Source: Hyphomicrobiales bacterium
GTDB lineage: Bacteria; Pseudomonadota; Alphaproteobacteria; Rhizobiales; Rhizobiaceae
Assembly (NCBI GenBank): GCA_900465675.1
Contig: UBJR01000007.1
Span: 395,860 to 459,859 of the forward strand
Direction: 5' to 3'
Length of the DNA stretch: 64,000 nucleotides
Part shown: positions 32,955-41,318 of the stretch, piece by piece
Layout: each line of letters begins with the position of its first letter
Numbering within the stretch: position 1 is the first letter of the stretch
The notes under the pieces: model-generated
What the model saw: the letters and a program-made list of their open reading frames with translations, nothing else
Database searches by the model: none
What the model was told of the DNA's origin: nothing
Position numbers and translations under genes: made by a program

Positions 32955-34829
32955 GTGACTCGATCGTCCTCAAATAGCAGTCCAGTCCGCTCGCGTCTCG
33001 ACCTACTAGCGGAAAGTCACGGTATCGCGTTGACGAGACCGAGCCCGGATAACGTGGACGTGCCGGTCACGGACGCCACGAAGCACCAGCTCCTTGAGGC
33101 ACTCGGCGTGATGGTCGACGCTCTGGACAAACCTGCTGAACGGAAGTCGGCAAGACGGCACGGTAAGAAGGTCATTCCTCAGTCCTTTATACCGGAGTTT
33201 CTTGAAAAGCACCGCTTATGGGGGATCACCCTGCAGCTCTATGAACTCCGATCGAGGCGCAACTGGGGTATCGGCGACTTCGAGGACCTGATCGAAATGA
33301 TTGGCCTCGCGGGGTCGCTTCGCGCCGATTTCATCGGTCTCAACCCGCTGCATGCACCGTTTCTGTCCGATCCAAACCGGTGCAGTCCGTACGAGCCTTC
33401 AAGCCGTCAGATGATTAATCCCCTATACATCGCGGTCGACAAGGTCGAAGGGTTCGAGGCGAACTCAGATCTTGAAGATCGGCTCCTAGAGCTGCGGTCG
33501 ACCGATCTCGTCGATTATGTCGGAGTGGCCGAAACCAAGCTGTCCGCCCTGCGCACGCTTTGGGAGAAATGGCGGATTTCCTCCGATCGGCAGTCAAAGG
33601 CTTCCCGCGACTTCCAGGGCTTTGTCAAGGAGGGCGGTGAAAACCTACGACGGCACGCAATTTTCGAAACCCTGTCGGCACTAATGGTGGCGCGAGGCCT
33701 TGGCGCGGGCTGGACGTCCTGGCCTGAAGAGTTGCACCTTCCTGATGGCGTCGAGGTCGCGGCGCTCGTCGAGGAACATGCCGACACGATCGGTTTCCAC
33801 ATGTGGCTGCAATGGATCGCCGATCAGCAGCTATCGCATGCCGCCGAGGCCGCGCGTGAGGCCGGTCTGCGGGTCGGGCTCTATTTCGACCTTGCCGTCG
33901 GAGAAGCGGTCGATGGCTCGGCCACTTGGAGCGAACGTGACGCCTACATTTCCGCAGCAACGGTCGGGAGCCCGCCCGACCCGTTCGCGCCCAAGGGTCA
34001 GGACTGGCATCTTGCGGCGTTTCATCCGGCTAAAATTGCATCTGGGAGAAATCCGCCATACCTGCGAATGGTCGCATCTGCTATGCGTTATGCTGGCGCC
34101 ATCAGAATCGATCATGCCGCGGCTTTGAAGCGGCTTTTCCTGGTTCCCGCCGACAAAGGTCCGGAGAAGGGTGCCTATGTCGACTATCCGCAGGAAAGGC
34201 TTCTCCAGATCCTAGCCGACGCGTCGACAAAATATCGTTGCCTGGTTATCGGAGAAGATCTGGGGATGCTTCCGGAAGGACTTCAGTATGATCTTTCCCG
34301 AGCGCATATACTGTCCTACCGCATTCTGTCTTACGAGCGCGAGAAAGATGGATTTAGGTCCCCTGGCTCATACCCGAGACTATCGCTTGCTTGCATCTCG
34401 ACGCACGATCACCAGACCTTGGCTGGCTGGTGGCGAGATGCGGATATCAGGACAAGGGCGGAGCACGGCATCGTTCCACCCCACATGACGGAAGAACACC
34501 GCAAGGAACGGCGGCGTGAGCGAAAAGAGATGATGGTCGCTTTGAAAAACGCGCATACGGATCCCCCACTAAGGACACCCGCCGCGACAGTCAGCGAGGA
34601 AAAGCTGAGCAAGCTCATCGTGAGCGCGCATCGCTTCATTGCAAAAACGAGTTCTGTGCTGGCCGCCGTGAGGCTGGCAGATATGACGGGCGAAAAGCGT
34701 CCGACGAACATTCCTGGCACTAGGGACAGCTATCCGAACTGGAAGCCGAAGCTTTCGGTATCGATAGAGCGGCTAGAAGGACTCGTGCTCGTTCGGCATA
34801 TCGCCGTTGCTATGCAGGAGGAACGCTGA
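32955..34829 (+). CDS. malQ: 4-alpha-glucanotransferase (amylomaltase)
   Basis: A 624-residue GH77 enzyme that transfers glucan segments between malto-oligosaccharides. Typical elements are LWGITLQLYELRSRRNWGIGDF, the nucleophile region AIRIDHAAALKRLF, the acid region VIGEDLGMLPEG and CISTHDHQTLAGWW. A GTG start at 32955 with GGAGA is preferred; the frame stays open inside treZ. In many rhizobia treZ, malQ and treY are adjacent. Here malQ is followed by an eight-codon ORF and then the DUF2934 gene, with no treY. Confidence 0.93.
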   Translation: MTRSSSNSSPVRSRLDLLAESHGIALTRPSPDNVDVPVTDATKHQLLEALGVMVDALDKPAERKSARRHGKKVIPQSFIPEFLEKHRLWGITLQLYELRSRRNWGIGDFEDLIEMIGLAGSLRADFIGLNPLHAPFLSDPNRCSPYEPSSRQMINPLYIAVDKVEGFEANSDLEDRLLELRSTDLVDYVGVAETKLSALRTLWEKWRISSDRQSKASRDFQGFVKEGGENLRRHAIFETLSALMVARGLGAGWTSWPEELHLPDGVEVAALVEEHADTIGFHMWLQWIADQQLSHAAEAAREAGLRVGLYFDLAVGEAVDGSATWSERDAYISAATVGSPPDPFAPKGQDWHLAAFHPAKIASGRNPPYLRMVASAMRYAGAIRIDHAAALKRLFLVPADKGPEKGAYVDYPQERLLQILADASTKYRCLVIGEDLGMLPEGLQYDLSRAHILSYRILSYEREKDGFRSPGSYPRLSLACISTHDHQTLAGWWRDADIRTRAEHGIVPPHMTEEHRKERRRERKEMMVALKNAHTDPPLRTPAATVSEEKLSKLIVSAHRFIAKTSSVLAAVRLADMTGEKRPTNIPGTRDSYPNWKPKLSVSIERLEGLVLVRHIAVAMQEER

Positions 34830-34994
34830 TGACGATCGCAGTCTGGAGTGAATGAACGCGCGGCCAAGACGATCGCACAATATCAATCGCAAGAGCGCGA
34901 GGCTCGCGGCTCGCGTAAGTTGTGGTTTGTCATCGAACGAGCGGAATCGGAGGGCTTCAATGCAAGTTTAACGTCAGTCACAGTAGGAGCGATA

Positions 34995-35225
34995 ATGGAT
35001 AAGGACCAGGAAAGACGCAAGCGCGCCTACAGGATTTGGGAAGATGAAGGCAGGCCTCACGGCAAGCACGATGATCACTGGCAGCGGTCGGAAGACCAAC
35101 ATGCCCAGGCCAAGCCGATGAGGACCGAGGCAAATAAGCACGCTTCCGAGGAGTTCAACGACAAACGCCGCGAAAAATCATCCGGCGCGCATGCTCGGCC
35201 ACCGTCGATGGCCGCGTCGGATTAA
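34995..35225 (+). CDS. DUF2934 small protein
   Basis: A 76-residue hydrophilic protein. The first 32 residues contain the DUF2934 signature RAYRIWEDEGRPHGKHDDHW; the rest is charged and disordered. ATG 34995 has GTAGGAG upstream; the open frame back to 34848 lacks such a site. DUF2934 proteins are widespread in Rhizobiales, often near general-stress or trehalose/glycogen genes. No biochemical function is known. Confidence 0.8.
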   Translation: MDKDQERRKRAYRIWEDEGRPHGKHDDHWQRSEDQHAQAKPMRTEANKHASEEFNDKRREKSSGAHARPPSMAASD

Positions 35226-35301
35226 CGACAGCGTTGACACTAAGGAAGGGCCGGCATCTATCAGCCCTTCCGCGAGATATGTGCTGATCGCTAAGGTAGC
35301 C

Positions 35302-35326
35302 GGAACGAGAGTTGACGTTTTGCGAT
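35302..35326 (+). promoter_or_regulatory. EcfG-like promoter candidate (weak)
   Basis: GGAAC (35302-35306), 16 bases and CGAT (35323-35326). It overlaps the first codons of the proline-rich ORF, so one of the two calls must be adjusted. Confidence 0.3.
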
Positions 35327-35596
35327 CCATATGAACCCATCGTCCCGCCGCCATCACCACCGCCCATTGATACGCCGCCTCAAGATCCCGAGCGCGTCCC
35401 GCAAGAAGAGCCGCGGCACCATCTCGAACCGGACGAACCCATCAATCTCATGATCGAGGCGTCGGCATCGCGCTGCTCGACATGCCCTTTTTTGTTACAT
35501 TCAAAAATTGCATCTGTCGCCGTTACGTCGCAGGGTCTGAATTTTCCGATTGGAGGTACCTTCTTGCTGGGACCCGATGATGATGCCAACATTTGA
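35312..35596 (+). CDS. Proline-rich hypothetical protein
   Basis: An open frame of 94 codons from TTG 35312. The first 50 residues are Pro/Glu-rich (PYEPIVPPPSPPPIDTPP), a style seen in small rhizobial proteins. The second half contains a CSTC pair and looks less natural, so a frameshift or overlap is possible. There is no good ribosome-binding site. It may be a partial or decaying gene. Confidence 0.3.
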   Translation: MTFCDPYEPIVPPPSPPPIDTPPQDPERVPQEEPRHHLEPDEPINLMIEASASRCSTCPFLLHSKIASVAVTSQGLNFPIGGTFLLGPDDDANI

Positions 35597-35927
35597 TGGA
35601 CACGATCGTCTTCACCTTGGGCGTTATCTTGGAAAGTGACGGTGCCGCGAAACAGCGGATCGCCAATGCCTATTCCAAGGCGAGGACCGTGGCCGCAACC
35701 CTTCCCTGGGAAGGGGGATCAGCGCGCCCTTGCGTCGTGGCTTGCACAGAGCAGATTCAGGTCCATATGGAGGCGGAGAAGTCGAGGCGGCGGGATGGAT
35801 GCTCTGCGCTGTTCAGGAGCGACTCAGCGAGAAGGATCTACCAGACTGGGAGTCGCTCAAGATCATTGGGGACAAAGATGCAGCACTTCTACCCTCACAG
35901 CAGCGCGACATTCACTAGGCATAGGTC

Positions 35928-36128
35928 ATGATCAAAGAACAACTGGCCCAAGCAAAATTTGCACTCGCTCAGGAGGAGGTAGCCCTCTGTGAGCGCGTAT
36001 TTGATCGTCTCTGCGCTTCCAAACAAATCGTGCTCGAAATGCGACAGAAGGAATTGTCAAACAAGATCATTTGGGCGTTTCGCCACGGGGTTAAGGATGA
36101 GGAAGACTTGACCAAACTGTTGACGTGA
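35928..36128 (+). CDS. Small hypothetical protein
   Basis: A 66-residue helical protein (LAQAKFALAQEEVALCERVFDRL, read in segments) with a high charge and one Cys pair spaced by eight residues. The ribosome-binding site is weak (TAGG). No family is recognised. The upstream 300 bases hold overlapping frames with the look of a broken hypothetical gene. Confidence 0.4.
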   Translation: MIKEQLAQAKFALAQEEVALCERVFDRLCASKQIVLEMRQKELSNKIIWAFRHGVKDEEDLTKLLT

Positions 36129-36899
36129 CTGTCTTGATACGCCCTTGGTTTGAAACTCGACAGGCGTCTCCGACAAGCCTTGCCACATTAGGTTCGGATC
36201 GCTCGCCACTCCCGGCGTACCAGGGAACTCCGTGTGCATAGTTGCTTGATCCACCCCCTAGTCTGGAAATGGTTCGGTCACGCCTGCTTCACAAGACGCT
36301 TGGTACTCTTTGTGATGAGTTCTCCGGTAAGGGGCCTTGCTAGGGGCCGGCCTGGCGCGTCCGATTGTGGCAGGATTTTTGAGAAAACCAAACCTGCGTT
36401 GACGAATCGGGCGCCTTTACTTTAGCATTTTGGTTGTGATGGACCTGAGATACCCATCGCAGTAATGCTGGTGCGCATGGAAAACCTCGGGACCCAAGGG
36501 CAAATGGTAGTTCCGAGGTTTCTTCTTTAGATTTTTGCGGCAATGATAAGCGCGGCCGCCGCTTTCTCGATGGCCTGACCCTCATCGCCATCGTGGCAAT
36601 GCCGGCGCCGCGCGCCGTTTGACCGCCGCCTACTCCTGCTCCTGGATGGGGCCGATGCCACCATTCCGCATGCGTCTCGTCTTCAGCCTTCGCCTTCCCC
36701 GCGGGTATTGCCGCGACGGAAGAGTGTGGAGGCCAGCATCCAGATCCCGATGATGCCCAGCAGCCGACTGCGGACCTCGTTTACGGCCTGTCCGGTAACG
36801 TACCAAAGGCCACCTTCCCCGAAATCACTCGATGATTTAAAATTATTCTTAAGTTTGGCCGTGATTAAGTCGCCCTCAATATCTGGGGGCATCGCATCC
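36129..36899. other. Gene-poor stretch upstream of the FecR-domain gene
   Basis: It holds a 9-bp stem hairpin at 36482-36521 (AAACCTCGG and CCGAGGTTT with a 23-base loop) followed by a T-rich tract, a possible terminator. AGATTTTTGCGG, the start of the dispersed repeat, also occurs at 36529-36540 but without the rest. A minus-strand frame with one hydrophobic segment (36683-36850) is too weak to call. Confidence 0.4.
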
Positions 36900-37937
36900 A
36901 TGTCTGCATTCGTTCGTATCCTGCTTTTGTTCCTTTTCCTGGCACCCTTTGTCGCACACGCGTCCGGTGATGACTGGCAGGTTGCCAAGACCACCAGCCA
37001 GGTTAGGTACACTATTGACCGGAAACAGTGGACCAACCTACGTGTGGGCGATGTGGTGCCAAACAAAGCCTGGATCTCCACAGGCCCTCGTGGCCGCGTT
37101 CAGCTCGTGCGTGGTGTTGAAAGCATTGGGTTCCAGCCGAACACATTGGCTGCGATTACGACAAAGCCGAGCGGCTTCCTTTCGCCGCGAAAGACGGAGG
37201 TCTTCCAGCAGGTCGGGGAACTCGATCTTGAGATCGAAAAGCGGAGCCAGCCGCATACAACAGTTCAGACTCCCTATCTGGCCGCCGTTGTGAAGGGTAC
37301 GATCTTCCACGTGACGGTCGGCAAGACTAAGGCATCGGTTGCCGTAGATCGCGGTCTTGTGCAGGTCACGTCTTTCGGAAGCGGTCAACAGGCCAACGTT
37401 GGGCCCCGACAGAGCGCGACTGTGGACCGGAAGAGCGGCATGGACGTCGCAGGAGCGGTGTCAAAGCCTTCCATAACGTCCGTCGCACCATCGGTTGAAG
37501 TCGTTCCGGCCCTGGGCGCCAAGAAGCTGTCCGGCGAACCCGACGCCGCGCCTGAAGACAGGGGCAAGTCAAAAAAAGGAGCTGACGACACCAGTGCCAA
37601 CATTGCCAATAACGGCGAGGGGAAGGGCAGTTCCGGCAAAGGCGGCGACTCCGACGGCAATGGAGAGGGCGGCAAAGGTAGCGACAGCGGGAAGGGCGAT
37701 GGTGGCAAGGGCAGCGGCGGCGGAATTGGGAATGGTGGCAGCAAGGGCAACGGCGGTGGAAACGGCAACGGCGGTGGCAACGGCGGCAAGGGTAGTAGCG
37801 ATGGCGGGAAGGGTAATGGCGGCGGCAACGGGAATGGCGGTGGACATGGTAACGGTGGTGGCAGCGGAAATGGCGGTGGAAAGAGCAACAGCGGCAACGG
37901 GGGCAGCAAGAGTAACAGTGGAAAAGGCGGCAAGTAA
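36900..37937 (+). CDS. FecR-domain secreted protein with Gly/Asn-rich C-terminus
   Basis: A 345-residue precursor. A signal peptide (1-21, ending AHA) is followed by a FecR-type domain (about 28-185): strands VRYTIDRKQWTNLRVGDVV, RGRVQLVRG, TPYLAAVVKGTIFHVTV and VAVDRGLVQVTS. Residues about 236-345 are a low-complexity tail of GNGGG/GKGS units ending in GKGGK. Stand-alone FecR-domain proteins are surface or periplasmic; they often neighbour CHASE2-type cyclases, which are absent here. The ATG at 36900 follows a G-rich site. The basic Gly-rich tail may bind polysaccharide or stay disordered. Confidence 0.75.
   Translation: MSAFVRILLLFLFLAPFVAHASGDDWQVAKTTSQVRYTIDRKQWTNLRVGDVVPNKAWISTGPRGRVQLVRGVESIGFQPNTLAAITTKPSGFLSPRKTEVFQQVGELDLEIEKRSQPHTTVQTPYLAAVVKGTIFHVTVGKTKASVAVDRGLVQVTSFGSGQQANVGPRQSATVDRKSGMDVAGAVSKPSITSVAPSVEVVPALGAKKLSGEPDAAPEDRGKSKKGADDTSANIANNGEGKGSSGKGGDSDGNGEGGKGSDSGKGDGGKGSGGGIGNGGSKGNGGGNGNGGGNGGKGSSDGGKGNGGGNGNGGGHGNGGGSGNGGGKSNSGNGGSKSNSGKGGK
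37610..37934 (+). repeat. Low-complexity coding repeat
   Basis: Imperfect short repeats around GGCAACGGCGGTGG encode the Gly/Asn/Ser/Lys tail of the FecR-domain protein. Such tracts expand and contract easily. Confidence 0.8.
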
Positions 37938-38253
37938 TCTGCGGATAATGTCTATCTATTTCCACTCGCGTTGTGCACCTGATGACTATAGCGCCCGAAT
38001 GGGCTGTCTTTTCCAGCATTGATGCCGTTTGCCGCCCACCGGTACCGCGTGACCCGATCGCAGACGCGGGCACCCTCTCGAAAGCTTGCAAGTGGCATGG
38101 GATGCTGAACGACGTGGCCCGTAGAGGTTGACGGGGGGCTTGGCAGTCGGAAGACTTAATGCCGCGGCTGCACAAAGATGCTTGAGCGGAGGCGAATCTT
38201 TCGGGATCCGCCGGTCGCTCCCCGATTTTTCCAAGCGATCCGTCACCTGGGGC
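37938..38253. other. Intergenic stretch without a gene
   Basis: It separates the FecR-domain gene from the XRE relic. I see no supported ORF or site. Confidence 0.35.
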
Positions 38254-38493
38254 TCAAGGAGACCGGCACCATACGCGTCCCCCTGTACATATCGATATCG
38301 CCCTCAGCTCGAGGGAGCGAGGCGCCGCGGACGTGCCGGCTTCGTCTTTGTCGAACAAGGATCCGGGTCTGGTGCCGAGGACGAGGGCAATCTGAGCTGG
38401 CCGGCTTGAACCGATGCGGTTCGTGCCCTTCTCATACTTTTGGACATGCTGGAATGTCACGCCAATCCCTTCGGCCAAGGTCATTTGCGACAT
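38254..38493 (-). pseudogene. XRE-family repressor, decayed
   Basis: The helix-turn-helix MSQMTLAEGIGVTFQHVQKYEKGTNRIG (read in two parts) is typical of rhizobial XRE regulators. The residues that normally precede it (VAVGxRIRxRR) are visible just upstream only in a different frame, and the C-terminus departs from the family after about 45 residues. It is probably a frameshifted remnant. Confidence 0.6.
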
Positions 38494-38724
38494 GCGCAGA
38501 AAGCTTGCGGCGGCTTCTTACCCGTGCCTACAGCGACGTCGATTTCCGATATCTTTGTACGCAACATTCCAGTCGGTGCTCTCTATCGCGATTTTTGACA
38601 ACTGCATGATATCAGACCACAAGTCTACGAATTGACAGCGGTATCAGACGTTAGTCCGGGGTGGGTTTAATCTCTTCCGATATGTATTTTCAAGGCTGTC
38701 GGTGGCGACAGACGGGGAGGCATC

Positions 38725-40254
38725 ATGAACGATTCCGAAATCAGGAACGAGCAGCGCTACCGCCTGCTCATCGAGGCCATTACCGACTACGCCATCTACA
38801 TGCTCGACCCGGGCGGCTTCGTCACGAGCTGGAACCCAGGTGCCGAGCGTCTCAAAGGTTACAAGGAGGAGGAGATCGTCGGTCGACACTTCTCCACGTT
38901 CTACACCGACGAAGATCGAGAGAGCGGCCTGCCGGCACTTGCCCTTCGGCTTGCGCAGGAAGAAGGGCGCTTCGAGCGCGAGGGATGGCGTTTGAGAAAG
39001 GACGGTTCGCGCTTCTGGGCGAACGTCATCATCGATCCGATCAGGGACTCCCAGGGCGAACTGATCGGCTTCGCGAAGATCACGCGCGACATCAGTGAGA
39101 AGCGGGCGGCGCAGGAAGCGATCTTCCAAGCGCAAAAAATGGAGGCGGTCGGGCAGTTGACCGGCGGACTCGCACACGACTTCAACAACCTCCTCATGGC
39201 GATCCTCGGAAGCCTGGAGATCGCAAGGAAAAGAGCAGTCCGGCAGGACGTCATAGATCTCATTGACAACGCGATTCAGGGGGCTCAACGCGGCGCCACG
39301 TTGACGCAGCGGCTGCTTGCGTTCTCTCGTCGCCAGGAGCTTCAGCTCGCCCCCGTCGACGTCGGCGACCTCGTCGGTGGGATGACCGAGCTCATGCGGC
39401 GCACCATCGGCCCCGAGATCGTGATCACCAGCAAGTTCGCACCGGATCTGCCGAAGGTTCGCAGCGATTCCAATCAGTTCGAGAGCGCTCTTCTCAACCT
39501 CGTTGTCAACGCCCGCGACGCCATGCCGGGCGGTGGAGAGATCACCATCGCCGCCGAGCGCAGATCCGACCGGCCTAGCCGCTCGACCTTGCCGCCCGGA
39601 AACTACGTCTGCCTCTCTGTCCGCGATCAGGGGGAGGGCATGGATGACGAGACGCTGGCCAACGCGACGACGCCCTTCTACACGACAAAGGGCGTTGGAA
39701 AGGGAACGGGCCTCGGTCTTCCCATGGTGCACGGCCTGATGGCACAGTCCGGCGGCGAGCTAATCCTGAAGTCCGAGGTGGGACAGGGAACGACCGCGGA
39801 GCTGTGGCTTCCCGTCGCCGATAGCACCGAAGTGGAAACAAAGGCTCCGGCAACACCAGATGTGCCGTTCGAGCCCGCTCCGACAGCGCTAACCGTTCTT
39901 GTAGTCGACGACGACGCCCTCGTTCTCATGAACACGGTTCTGCTGCTCGAGGATCTGGGCATGGACACCATTCAGGCATCTTCGGGCGAGGAGGCTTTGG
40001 CAGCGCTGCAGACGGGCGTTCCGCCGGATGTCGTTATAACCGATCACGCCATGCCTAACATGACAGGGGCGCGCCTGTGTCAGGAAATCCATGCGCGGTA
40101 CCCGACGCTTCCGATCATTCTTGCTACAGGATATGCGGAGCTACCGGACGGCGTCGGCGATTTGGCCGGGGTCGTGCGGCTATCGAAGCCGTTCAGCCAG
40201 GCTCAGTTGTCGAACGCGCTGGCAGAAGCCTGTCAGGGCAGGCGGTGCTTCTGA
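38725..40254 (+). CDS. PAS-histidine kinase-receiver hybrid protein
   Basis: A 509-residue soluble hybrid kinase. The PAS domain (about 10-127) has the TDYAIYMLDPGGFVTSWNPGAERLKGY form. The HisKA domain contains His151 in GQLTGGLAHDFNNLL, and the ATPase has NLVVNARDAM, DQGEGM and GKGTGLGL. A C-terminal receiver (about 390-505) has VVDDDA, Asp in VVITDHAMPNM and Lys in LSKPFS. The start has GGGGAGG. Such PAS hybrids are common next to HWE/phytochrome kinases in Rhizobiales. There is no partner gene in the same transcript. Confidence 0.92.
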   Translation: MNDSEIRNEQRYRLLIEAITDYAIYMLDPGGFVTSWNPGAERLKGYKEEEIVGRHFSTFYTDEDRESGLPALALRLAQEEGRFEREGWRLRKDGSRFWANVIIDPIRDSQGELIGFAKITRDISEKRAAQEAIFQAQKMEAVGQLTGGLAHDFNNLLMAILGSLEIARKRAVRQDVIDLIDNAIQGAQRGATLTQRLLAFSRRQELQLAPVDVGDLVGGMTELMRRTIGPEIVITSKFAPDLPKVRSDSNQFESALLNLVVNARDAMPGGGEITIAAERRSDRPSRSTLPPGNYVCLSVRDQGEGMDDETLANATTPFYTTKGVGKGTGLGLPMVHGLMAQSGGELILKSEVGQGTTAELWLPVADSTEVETKAPATPDVPFEPAPTALTVLVVDDDALVLMNTVLLLEDLGMDTIQASSGEEALAALQTGVPPDVVITDHAMPNMTGARLCQEIHARYPTLPIILATGYAELPDGVGDLAGVVRLSKPFSQAQLSNALAEACQGRRCF

Positions 40255-40319
40255 AGCTTTTTTGAAGTCGACCACCTCAGGCAACATCAAGATCCGTCCG
40301 GCGCAATCGCTCGATGCTC

Positions 40320-40611
40320 GAATCGGGCAAGCGGACTGGTCGTCCCTTGTGAAGGTCCACCTGTCCGTACCAGGCGTGATCGCCGAGTGTTTCAGGATGT
40401 CTGCCGGGCCCTTGGGTTCGCCGTTCTCCGGCACGTACGCAGGCGCTTGCGTAGAGGCGCGCGCGGAGCGATCCACTCTTACTGGAAACGATGCGGGAAG
40501 GTAGCCGACCCGGATGCCGCAATCGAAGCCTTCGCCCACGACGCGCAGCCCACCATCCATGCCTTGTTCTTGTCGAACGCGGCGCAGTGTGAGGTCGAGC
40601 ACGTCGTACAT
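40320..40611 (-). pseudogene. LysR-type regulator, substrate-domain fragment
   Basis: The frame reads VGEGFDCGIRVGYLPASF, then APAYVPENGEPKGPADILKH, the pattern of the LysR effector domain (EGFDxGIRxG, SPAYLxxHGxPxxPxDLxxH). The helix-turn-helix half and the end are missing, and it overlaps the PCMT relic on the other strand. Confidence 0.55.
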
Positions 40612-41128
40612 GTCGGTGTCGGGGCAGGCTTCTACCCGGCGATCAAGCGAGTTTCGTCAATGTCTTTGGGAAAGCGACGGCGGTCGAGGTCGCGCTTGAT
40701 CTGGCTGCGTGTGCGGCCGCGAATCTCTCATCCTAACCGAATGTCTCCATTGTTCAGTGCGACGACGGGTCGGTGGAATTCGGTGCCGCCGACGTCATCT
40801 GTGTGAACGCCGGAGCGACGCGCCCCGCGGACATATGACTGGATCGGCTCAAGAACGGCGGAAGGCCGATCTTGCGCTGGCGACCGATCTGCGTTTCACG
40901 AAGAGTGATTGGAACAACATGCATCGTCGTGGTGCGGTGTTCCTGGTAACCAGACGAGGCGGCGACTTCCACGCCCAACGGATTTCGCCGGTAGCGATGT
41001 TCGCATGTGCGGGGCTTCGCGATGAACTGTTGGAAAAGGCGCTTGCTGAGTCCTTCGGCAAACGGGGAGCGGAGGAAGGTGACGCGGAACGCCGGACGGT
41101 CCCTGTCTTATTCTTAAAATTGATATGA
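40570..41128 (+). pseudogene. Protein-L-isoaspartate methyltransferase-like, decayed
   Basis: Pieces of a PCMT-type SAM methyltransferase can be read in order: HVVHVGVGAGFYPAI (SAM loop), TAVEVALDLAACAAANL, stop TAA, PNVSIVQCDDGS, then ADVICVNAGATRPADI, stop TGA where relatives have Trp, then LDRLKNGGR, and in another frame FLVTRRGGDFHAQRISP. Two in-frame stops and at least two frameshifts disable it. Confidence 0.7.
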
Positions 41129-41318
41129 GGTAGAGCGCAATGAGAAAAGGCCGCGACAAAATCGCACCGACCTTGTCGACATCGCCTTCACACCAGTGCC
41201 AGTACATCTGTGGTCAAAACGCCGCGTACCCAGTTCGTGCCTGACCGCACACGATCTCCACGATGGAGTTCGCCGCGTCGATAAGGCGGCCGCGACACTT
41301 GGCAAGATTGGGGATGCT

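Noticed and set aside
35593..35918. Possible gene in three frames (35593, 35636, 35730)
   Set aside because: The ending WESLKIIGDKDAALL looks real, but no frame gives a coherent protein. It could be a broken hypothetical gene; the evidence was too thin to list.
37610..37934. Repeat tract considered as a CRISPR array
   Set aside because: The units are short, contiguous and in frame with no spacers. It is a coding low-complexity region.
37366..38175. Long minus-strand ORFs across the FecR-domain gene
   Set aside because: They are generated by the GC-rich repeat tract. Their His/Arg/Cys or Pro/Leu composition is not protein-like.
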